IMG/VR virus record: IMGVR_UViG_3300008110_003766
Location: 1-20,264 of that record
DNA from: a virus
Reading direction: 5' to 3' (one strand)
DNA: 20,264 nucleotides
Shown: one piece after another, positions 14,583 to 20,264 of the stretch
Layout: every line of letters starts with the position of its first letter
How positions within the stretch are numbered: position 1 is the first letter of the stretch
Notes under the pieces: generated by a model
Told to the model about the DNA's origin: nothing
What the model saw: the letters and a program-made list of their open reading frames with translations, nothing else
The model's database searches: none
Program-made: the position numbers and the translations under genes

Positions 14583-15053
14583 TTATTTATCTTTTTGGTT
14601 GATAATTTTAAGTAACTCGTTACGATCAAATTGACTGCTGGATTCTTCTGGGGACACGCCGTTTGCTTTATCTAATCTTGCTTTTTTAAGCATTAGGTCA
14701 ACTTGTTTTAGTTTTCGTGTTACTTTACTGTCTTTGGCTTCTAATGCAATTTTTAGCATCTGAGCAGCATTATTAAAAACAGGGCCTGCTGCCATATCTG
14801 TCATGTTCATACCCAATGCCATAAGCTGAGTATAACTGTCTATGGCTTGCCGAGCAATGTCGTCCATTTCGCCATCATGCGCTTCCATACCACGCACTTC
14901 ACTGAGTGCCATATTAATTTTTTCACTGATAGTAATAGCATCTTCAACAGTTTGAATAGTTGCTATAGGATTTTCAGTTTGGGCGGGCTGTGCAGCACTC
15001 AATGCTACATCTAATGGCGGTAAATTAAATTCTTCTTCCAATTTCTTAGTCAT
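14583..15053 (-). CDS. 16: Terminase small subunit (gp16-like)
   Basis: This 156-aa protein is close to T4 gp16 in length (164 aa) and in layout: a variable N-terminus, then a helical core. SYTQLMALGMNMTDMAAGPV and NNAAQMLKIALEAKDSKVTR, with RKLKQVDLMLKKARLDKA after them, form the helical hairpin of T4-superfamily small terminases. The C-terminus is short and charged. gp16 forms rings, recognises DNA to be packaged, and stimulates the gp17 ATPase. It follows gp4 by eight bases without a clear Shine-Dalgarno, so coupling is likely. It is separated from gp17 by three genes, unlike T4 where they adjoin. Confidence 0.85.
   Translation of the reverse strand: MTKKLEEEFNLPPLDVALSAAQPAQTENPIATIQTVEDAITISEKINMALSEVRGMEAHDGEMDDIARQAIDSYTQLMALGMNMTDMAAGPVFNNAAQMLKIALEAKDSKVTRKLKQVDLMLKKARLDKANGVSPEESSSQFDRNELLKIINQKDK
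14584..14591 (-). promoter_or_regulatory. T4-type late promoter element of the 114-aa gene
   Basis: GATAAATA on the minus strand lies inside the last codons of gp16 and about 50 bases before the ATG at 14536, which gives a normal-length leader with a strong Shine-Dalgarno. Confidence 0.7.
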
Positions 15054-15061
15054 AACACTAC

Positions 15062-15532
15062 TTATTGCTTTTTCTTCTTAGCTATACGGCTTCTAGGATT
15101 TCTTTTCTTTTTAGTTTGAAAGATTTGATCTTCATTAAGAACTTTAAATCTTATTCCTTTTCTAGCACACCATTCTTGTGCAGCGGCCCATTTGGCAGCG
15201 TTTAACATAGCCTGCGCTTGCTGTTGTTTACTTTTAGCAGCTTCTAGAGTAGTCTGAGATGATGGTTTAATTTCAATCAGTTCAACATGCTCGCGACCAT
15301 CCTTATCCATATACTGAATCATAAAGTCAGGAATGTAATTTGCATGTTTGCCAGTAAATGGATTACGATAGGGAATAGCGATACTTTCATTGGCCCATTT
15401 TACAATGTTGGGATGCATATCACACATACGCATGAAAGTTAATTCCCAACTGCTGCGAAAATAGGGTGCTTTGCTTCCTACATACTTTGCAGGGTTCTGC
15501 ACAGTATAAACACCTTGTGCAAACGCCGACAT
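15062..15532 (-). CDS. 4: Head completion protein gp4-like, TnsA/PD-(D/E)xK nuclease-like fold
   Basis: From the ATG at 15532 the protein has 156 residues (T4 gp4 is 150). A longer frame from 15583 would overlap the upstream gene by 50 bases and add unconserved residues, so I reject it. YFRSSWELTFMRMCD at 24-38, W-x-x-E near 46-50, IPDFMI at 67-72 and IEIKP at 86-90 give the E...D...ExK arrangement of TnsA-like nucleases, with E30, D69, E87 and K89. T4 gp4 acts at the head after packaging so that tails can join. The C-terminus is very basic (KKKRNPRSRIAKKKKQ), which suggests DNA contact. The start lies two bases from the previous stop, so coupling is likely. Confidence 0.87.
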   Translation of the reverse strand: MSAFAQGVYTVQNPAKYVGSKAPYFRSSWELTFMRMCDMHPNIVKWANESIAIPYRNPFTGKHANYIPDFMIQYMDKDGREHVELIEIKPSSQTTLEAAKSKQQQAQAMLNAAKWAAAQEWCARKGIRFKVLNEDQIFQTKKKRNPRSRIAKKKKQ

Positions 15533-15533
15533 G

Positions 15534-15998
15534 TTACTTCGCTGTATATACTTGTTTGTTGTTGCTGTTAACCTTAGGTGCAACTAAACCAATTCTATTA
15601 CCCGCGGGCATGAGCGCATTTAATACTTGATAAGTATCGTTGGTTAACTGTAAGGTATAGTCATTCATTTCAAAATATGTTAATGGATTAACGCCTTGCT
15701 TTTTTGCAGTTTGCATTAAAATATCAGCCATAGCTTTTGCATTGGCTTCTTCAAAGCCTGCAATAATCAAATGACGGATCACTTGATCTAACAGCATTGG
15801 ATCAATTACTTCTTGGTCTTCTGAACGAAGTGCAGCCAAGATATTTGTACTTGCTTCAGGCAAAGGAAAATTTACAGTAGAATTTTCTAAGTACTGTATT
15901 AGAGTAGACTTAGAAATTACCTGTTTATTTTCATTACCAAAAGTCTCAAACATTGAAGATGAGCCATTGATATTTGTTGATGTGTTATTAATAGCCAT
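15534..15998 (-). CDS. Uncharacterised late protein between the tail-tube-fold protein and gp4, 154 aa
   Basis: The first 35 residues are polar and probably flexible (Asn/Ser/Thr-rich). A helical middle follows (STLIQYLENS, EVIDPMLLDQVIRHLIIAGF, EEANAKAMADILMQTAKKQG). The region TYFEMNDYTLQLTNDTYQVL leads to a polar C-terminus. It has no transmembrane or catalytic motif. It sits three bases after the upstream tail gene and directly before gp4, so it is part of the late structural operon. A tail or neck assembly role is possible. I recognise no T4 homologue by sequence. Confidence 0.78.
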   Translation of the reverse strand: MAINNTSTNINGSSSMFETFGNENKQVISKSTLIQYLENSTVNFPLPEASTNILAALRSEDQEVIDPMLLDQVIRHLIIAGFEEANAKAMADILMQTAKKQGVNPLTYFEMNDYTLQLTNDTYQVLNALMPAGNRIGLVAPKVNSNNKQVYTAK

Positions 15999-16001
15999 CT
16001 A

Positions 16002-17414
16002 TTAACCGCCCGGTGGTTTCTGTGGTGCTGTTTCGCCCTGTTGAGCAGGCGTTACACCCCTATCTTTAACAGGTCTAGATCTATTATTAGCTAGGTTAGA
16101 AGATACCGCACTAACGCTAGTTCCGATAACTGAACCAACTACTGCATTCTTAACATTTTTACCGCTAAGTGCTGCGCCCAGTGCTGCGCCTGCTGCATTA
16201 CCAACTAGATTTTCTAAGAAGCTAGACTTCTTAGACTTACCTAGTGCGTCTGCAAATCTTGCTGAATCTCCGTATACATCAGGAAGTTTAGCTCGCGTAT
16301 CACCTTTAAATGTTCCGCCCGATTGACTGGCATTTGCTGCTGCGCCAGCATCACTTGTGGCCGCGGTTGCCGCTTGAGCAGATGATGGTTGGGCCGCTGT
16401 GGTTGTTGATTGCCCTGGGGCAGTAGGCTGTGTGGCTGTTGGCGTTGTTGGTGTTACTACCTTTGGTTGGCCGCTACGGCTGCGGGATTTGCCGCCGGTG
16501 CCGCCGGCAGATGCGGGTGCGCCTAACGTATCTAAACTTGTAGGAGTTGCTGGAGATTCTTTTGTACCAATTGCAATTGGTTTGCGACCTTCTTCAAACG
16601 CAGGGCCAACAAATTTATAGCCTTGTTCAAATCTTTGAACGTCGGCGTCAGTTAATGAAAAATTAGTAACGCTATATGGAACAAAGTTTTCGTAATCAAA
16701 TGTTAGTTCGTATTCAAGTATATCACTAGATGAATAATCAATATCACCCATCTTTAGTGATTTAAGCGTAGGATTTATAATACTGTACTGAACACCTTTG
16801 TTACCGTGATATAAAATAAAATCAATTCTTTCAAAGAAATTTGGATCTTGGTTAGTATTATATCCGTAGGCATTACTATCGTATACTGTTTCTTGATCAA
16901 TATTAGGTGTTCCGGTTGCGGCTGTTTGTGCTCCTGCTGTCCCTCCAAATACTGAATTTTGCATAAGAGTAGAAGTACCAGCTGGGCGAACAGGATCTCT
17001 GTCAGTTCTAAGTGTTTTATTTCTCACATTCATAAAATGATAAGAATAATAATTCATTAACAATGATAACCATTCATTGCCAACTGTATCCATAACAGTT
17101 AGCGAAACTGGATCGTAATCAACACCAGTTTGAATTATCTTTTTACGATTATATGAATTTTTAGTTTCTGTTTTAAAAGTAATATCAGGAAGCGATGCCT
17201 TGCGGACTAAACTACTGATCTGAGTTCTAAAAACAGAATTATCAACTGATCCAAAAAGGCTAGCAAATAATTCTCGATTGAGAATAAAATTTACATAGCC
17301 CTGAAATTTTTGTCTAGGAGGATTAGTATCAGGTCTTAGGTGATAAGCATTGCGGAAGTCTCGGGCATAAAATGATCGTCCTGATCCTATGCCTAGTTTA
17401 TCAAATAAACCCAT
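16002..17414 (-). CDS. Tail-tube-fold protein, candidate baseplate tail-tube initiator (gp54-like), with long low-complexity tail
   Basis: The N-terminal half of this 470-aa protein reads as a gp19-type tail-tube domain: FQGYVNFILNRELF, then SSLVRKASLPDITFKTETKN, then DYDPVSLTVMDTVGNEWLSL, and later FERIDFILYHGNKGVQYSI and SSDILEYELTFDYENFVPYS. In T4 that fold also occurs in gp54 and gp48, which start the tube on the baseplate. Being immediately downstream of gp19 fits. Residues about 275-380 are Ala/Thr/Pro/Ser/Gly-rich linker. Residues 400-440 form an Ala/Gly/Val hydrophobic stretch (NLVGNAAGAALGAALSG, then AVVGSVIGTSVSAVSSN), an odd addition that could contact membrane or bundle in the tube. 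GGAG precedes the ATG at 17414. The tube fold is likely; the exact T4 equivalent is uncertain. Confidence 0.72.
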   Translation of the reverse strand: MGLFDKLGIGSGRSFYARDFRNAYHLRPDTNPPRQKFQGYVNFILNRELFASLFGSVDNSVFRTQISSLVRKASLPDITFKTETKNSYNRKKIIQTGVDYDPVSLTVMDTVGNEWLSLLMNYYSYHFMNVRNKTLRTDRDPVRPAGTSTLMQNSVFGGTAGAQTAATGTPNIDQETVYDSNAYGYNTNQDPNFFERIDFILYHGNKGVQYSIINPTLKSLKMGDIDYSSSDILEYELTFDYENFVPYSVTNFSLTDADVQRFEQGYKFVGPAFEEGRKPIAIGTKESPATPTSLDTLGAPASAGGTGGKSRSRSGQPKVVTPTTPTATQPTAPGQSTTTAAQPSSAQAATAATSDAGAAANASQSGGTFKGDTRAKLPDVYGDSARFADALGKSKKSSFLENLVGNAAGAALGAALSGKNVKNAVVGSVIGTSVSAVSSNLANNRSRPVKDRGVTPAQQGETAPQKPPGG

Positions 17415-17448
17415 GTCGAGACTCCGCTATACTTTATCCTCTAACCTA

Positions 17449-18087
17449 TTAAGCTGTTGTGCCTGGCTCGTTAAATGCTACTGCTTCAGGGAATGGGTTA
17501 CCGGCTGTTACGCGACCGTTAACATCGTTATCACCCTGATAGTGTGTTGCGTTATCAAAGCGAATCTGTAGAGTAATCTGTACAGGATCGTTTGCGCTAT
17601 AGTCAGCATCACTGTAGTCAACATTGGTTAAGAAGGCGCCTTCTAGGAACCAAACTTCACTTGCGCCAGCGTTAACACCGTCAAGTACTTCGATCTGCAT
17701 ATCAAACTTATAGTCTGAACCTGCGGCAGCAGTTGTCTGCTGGAAGTGGTTAACCTGACGCTGTACTTGAGAACCTACCATCTTTGTTACGCTGTTGCTG
17801 ATATCATCACGAAGCACAACAGTTACCTGTTCCCAACTATGCTTGCCCTGTACATATGCCTTTGAGTTGTAACTGTCAATAGTTACTTCTTCATATGTAA
17901 TCTTTGGACGGGTAACGTTCTGAACATTTTGTGTTAACACTCTTGATTCAGCTTCACCACCAAAACCACCTAAAAAGCTAACACGGAAACGATACTTTAG
18001 TTTAGGCATTAGAATGCCGGAACCACTTGTACCGGTAATTGGAACACCAAACTTACTCTTGGTTTCCGATGTGTTGATATTTGCCAT
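17449..18087 (-). CDS. 19: Tail tube protein (gp19-like)
   Basis: This 212-aa protein is the inner tube subunit of the contractile tail. After a short polar leader it has LKYRFRVSFLGGFG, then NVTRPKITYEEVTIDSYNSKAYVQGKHSWEQV (read in segments), the strand pattern of T4-type tube proteins. LRDDISNSVTKMVGSQVQRQ is the inner helix, and FLEGAFLTNVDYSDADYS and PVQITLQIRFDNATHY form the closing strands. T4 gp19 is 163 aa, so this has extra N- and C-terminal residues, as in marine relatives. It lies just after the sheath gene and its terminator, with its own late element about 57 bases upstream of the ATG at 18087 and AGGAG at good spacing. Confidence 0.93.
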   Translation of the reverse strand: MANINTSETKSKFGVPITGTSGSGILMPKLKYRFRVSFLGGFGGEAESRVLTQNVQNVTRPKITYEEVTIDSYNSKAYVQGKHSWEQVTVVLRDDISNSVTKMVGSQVQRQVNHFQQTTAAAGSDYKFDMQIEVLDGVNAGASEVWFLEGAFLTNVDYSDADYSANDPVQITLQIRFDNATHYQGDNDVNGRVTAGNPFPEAVAFNEPGTTA

Positions 18088-18142
18088 CTTGTTCTCCTAC
18101 GAACTATAAAAAGTTAAAACTTCAAAAAGTTTTGTATGTAGA

Positions 18143-18150
18143 TATTTATC
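18143..18150 (-). promoter_or_regulatory. T4-type late promoter element of the tail tube gene
   Basis: GATAAATA on the minus strand, located between the sheath terminator and gene 19. The leader it predicts contains a small AAAACTT/AAGTTTT hairpin that does not include the ribosome site. Confidence 0.75.
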
Positions 18151-18188
18151 ATATTATTTCAAAAATCATAAACTCTTGCTTTAATTCC

Positions 18189-18219
18189 AAAAGAAAAGGG
18201 GCATTTCTGCCCCTTTTCT
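18189..18219 (-). terminator. Intrinsic terminator after the tail sheath gene
   Basis: AGAAAAGGGGCA (18192-18203) and TGCCCCTTTTCT (18208-18219) form a perfect 12-bp stem with a TTTC loop, and the minus-strand RNA ends in a U-rich run. It lies about 25 bases past the gene 18 stop and splits sheath from tube transcription. Confidence 0.88.
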
Positions 18220-18241
18220 ATTTTTAAGAGTTTGTTCTCTA

Positions 18242-20264
18242 TTAACCAGTTGTACCAAGTGTGTTCTGGATACGAATTGGAATGTAGATAAACTCAACTG
18301 CTTTGACTGGCTGAATAGCAACATCAATATGTAGCTCATTGCGGTCAATTCTTGCAGGTGTATTGTTTGTTGTATCACAAACTGTTAAGAAGTCAAACAA
18401 ACCACGCTGTGTTACTAGCTGACCTAAGAAGCGGTCAACTACAACCTTAGCGTTTTGACGTGTAACTTCATCGTTTGGCTCAAACAAGAATGGCTTAACG
18501 ATATCATCTAGACGCTCACGAATGTAAACAACTAGACGTGCTACGTTAATACGATCCAATGCGCTGGCTGTTGGGTTTAGGGTCTTTTGACCAAACACCG
18601 CAATACCTCTTCCTGGGAAGTTGCTGATTGGGTTTAACTTGTTAACGTATAAGCTATCTCGCTGACCTTCACTTAGCGCAACACTCACAAACTCAGCTGT
18701 ATCAGCGTTGATATAACCTAAGCCAGTTGCGTTAGTTACAATACCGCGCTGGAAGCCGGCTGGTGCAAACCATGGGAAAGCAACATTATCGTTATAAGCA
18801 AGTGTGCGTAGCGCAATATGACTTGCTGGAACAACAACATTTGTACCGTCTAGGTTTGTTGTTAAGCCGTGTGGGTAATAAACTGCTGCATAAGCATTGC
18901 TGCTTACTAGGCCGTCTTCACCATTTTCTTCTGCATTGTTTGAGTTAGTTGCCCATGCTTGGGTTGCTGTTGAACTTGATGCTAGGCGTAGAGGAGCGTC
19001 AGCAACAATAAATGCTGTTTCCTTACGATCAACATTTAAGCTGATCATTTCATCTAGCAGTTCTGGATATCCAGGTGCTGCAATTAGATTGAAACGGTTT
19101 ACTTCGTTACGAATGTCAGTGTTGCTAACAATAGCAGCCTGCATTTGTTTTACAACTGCGCGGCGTTGAGCCTTGCGTAGCATGTGTGGACTACCATTGC
19201 TCTTATTACCACTGTAGTTTACCCAGCGATCGCCTACCAATACACCTTCATGTGTATGGCCAACTACCCATTGCTTAACGTTGCCGCCACTAGCGCGAGT
19301 GTTCCAGCCAAGAATTAAGTTTGGATATTCTGCGCCTGATGGTGCATCTCCGTCAAGTGAGCTACCAGCGTCAACACGGAAATCAGCAAATACAACACCC
19401 ATATCAGTTTCTTGATCGGTGTTATCTATTAGAATCCATTCGCTGCCTGTAGCATCCCATAGATAAATCTTTGGGAAGTTTTCTAAGTCGCTGCCGTCAA
19501 TCCAAATATCGCCGCCTACTAACGCAGTACCGTCACTCTGTACAGTTGGTTCAGTGGCTTTTACTTGAACATCAGTATTATATGTTACCCAAGTACCGTT
19601 GTTATTATATAACAAGTCAATGTTATCAGCAGTGATATTATCGTCATACCAAAGAGTACCGTCTACTGTATCGCCGCTAAGAGCAGTTGCACTTACTTCG
19701 TAGCTTAAAAATTCCCAATTTGAATATGCAAGATCAGCATTAAAGTTTAGATCAGTTGGATCAAATCCTGCAACATTACCAGCACTTAATACAATATCAT
19801 ACCCATCTGTATTTGTAATGGTTAACAATCCGCTCACATTAGCAGCTAATGCAGAACCTGTTCTTGAAAGTGTAGCATTAGCACCGCTAATAGCATTATT
19901 GATATCAGTTGCCATGTTGTCTACAGTAGCGTTTACGTTACCAGTTGTAAATGTAACATTAACTGGTGTGCCGTCGCCAAATGTAAAGGACAATGAAATC
20001 TTATTAGCGTGACTGGCTAGTACAACCGCATTTGCAGCAGCGGCTGAACTTTGTGTAGCGGTAACTGTGCCTTCGCCGTTCCAACGCTTTAGTCGTAATG
20101 TTGCTTCACCTGATACTGTATCAGCCCAAAGAGCGCCTTCGGCTGGATTAAATCCGTATGCTGAAAGTGCTTGATATGACAGATCCTTAACGAAAATTTC
20201 GTCTGTTGTAAACTGAGCAGCGGCTGAATCGTATACTTTAACTGTTAAAGTTGTACCGTTGTTT
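18242..20264 (-). CDS. 18: Tail sheath protein (gp18-like), 5' end outside the window
   Basis: The frame is open from the stop at 18242 to the window edge (about 673 residues), so the N-terminus is missing. A TTG at 19993 is internal and is not the start. Sheath subunits polymerise around the tube and contract at infection. The C-terminal conserved core is clear: FPWFAPAGFQRG, NPISNFPGRGIAVFGQKTL, SALDRINVARLVVYIRERLD, VDRFLGQLVTQRGLFDFLTV and VKAVEFIYIPIRIQNT. The N-terminal and middle part visible here is a set of beta-rich domains, including repeats of the style IWIDGSDLENFPKIYLWDATG. These are probably surface insertions absent from the core. The total must exceed T4 gp18 (659 aa). Confidence 0.95.
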   Translation of the reverse strand, partial: NNGTTLTVKVYDSAAAQFTTDEIFVKDLSYQALSAYGFNPAEGALWADTVSGEATLRLKRWNGEGTVTATQSSAAAANAVVLASHANKISLSFTFGDGTPVNVTFTTGNVNATVDNMATDINNAISGANATLSRTGSALAANVSGLLTITNTDGYDIVLSAGNVAGFDPTDLNFNADLAYSNWEFLSYEVSATALSGDTVDGTLWYDDNITADNIDLLYNNNGTWVTYNTDVQVKATEPTVQSDGTALVGGDIWIDGSDLENFPKIYLWDATGSEWILIDNTDQETDMGVVFADFRVDAGSSLDGDAPSGAEYPNLILGWNTRASGGNVKQWVVGHTHEGVLVGDRWVNYSGNKSNGSPHMLRKAQRRAVVKQMQAAIVSNTDIRNEVNRFNLIAAPGYPELLDEMISLNVDRKETAFIVADAPLRLASSSTATQAWATNSNNAEENGEDGLVSSNAYAAVYYPHGLTTNLDGTNVVVPASHIALRTLAYNDNVAFPWFAPAGFQRGIVTNATGLGYINADTAEFVSVALSEGQRDSLYVNKLNPISNFPGRGIAVFGQKTLNPTASALDRINVARLVVYIRERLDDIVKPFLFEPNDEVTRQNAKVVVDRFLGQLVTQRGLFDFLTVCDTTNNTPARIDRNELHIDVAIQPVKAVEFIYIPIRIQNTLGTTG

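Noticed and set aside
18181-18378. A 65-codon minus-strand frame at the end of the sheath gene
   Set aside because: It overlaps the conserved C-terminal core of gp18 in another frame and runs through the terminator.

Overview
The window is a segment of a virulent T4-superfamily myovirus genome, of the kind common in marine bacteria. Every supported gene lies on the minus strand, so transcription runs from position 20264 towards 1. The evidence is a set of T4 core genes recognisable by sequence: tail sheath gp18, tail tube gp19, head-completion gp4, terminase subunits gp16 and gp17, single-strand binding protein gp32, recombinase UvsX, mediator UvsY and helicase UvsW. Short copies of the T4 late-promoter element (ATAAATA or CTAAATA) stand in front of many genes. 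The base composition is AT-rich, and no photosynthesis genes, tRNAs, integrase or CRISPR array were seen. The host cannot be named from this window. An accessory gene of the 2OG-Fe(II) oxygenase family fits a marine T4-like phage.

Layout in transcription order (right to left). (1) Structural block, 20264-13387: tail sheath (5' end outside the window), strong terminator, tail tube, a tail-tube-fold protein with a long low-complexity tail, a 154-aa unknown, gp4, terminase small subunit gp16, a 114-aa putative virion protein with its own late promoter and terminator, and a 230-aa unknown. (2) 13385-8793: a 560-aa protein of probable virion or packaging association, terminase large subunit gp17, and a 420-aa unknown. 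(3) 8734-8180: a 2OG-Fe(II) oxygenase whose start codon directly follows the U-tract of a terminator. (4) Recombination block, 8002-5175: gp32, uvsX, a 78-aa acidic protein and uvsY. (5) 5116-3248: an exported His-rich protein, two very small genes (48 and 52 aa, the second a membrane protein) and an AAA+ ATPase. The last three each have a strong sigma70-type promoter. (6) 3135-1: uvsW, two small unknown genes, an adenine phosphoribosyltransferase (apt) and the start of an S-adenosylmethionine synthetase (metK), packed with 1-20 nt overlaps as one operon.

How they work together: gp32, UvsX, UvsY and UvsW form the T4 recombination-dependent replication machinery. gp16 and gp17 package DNA into heads completed by gp4, and gp18 and gp19 build the contractile tail. 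Apt and MetK suggest a salvage route from adenine through AMP and ATP to S-adenosylmethionine.

The most interesting regulatory signal is a recurring layout at three genes (starts at 5116, 10055 and 14079). A late promoter overlaps or closely precedes the 5' arm of an inverted repeat whose loop holds the Shine-Dalgarno sequence and whose 3' arm reaches the AUG. Transcripts started at the late promoter should lose the 5' arm, while read-through transcripts should fold it. This matches the known T4 logic for late-only translation (gene e, soc).
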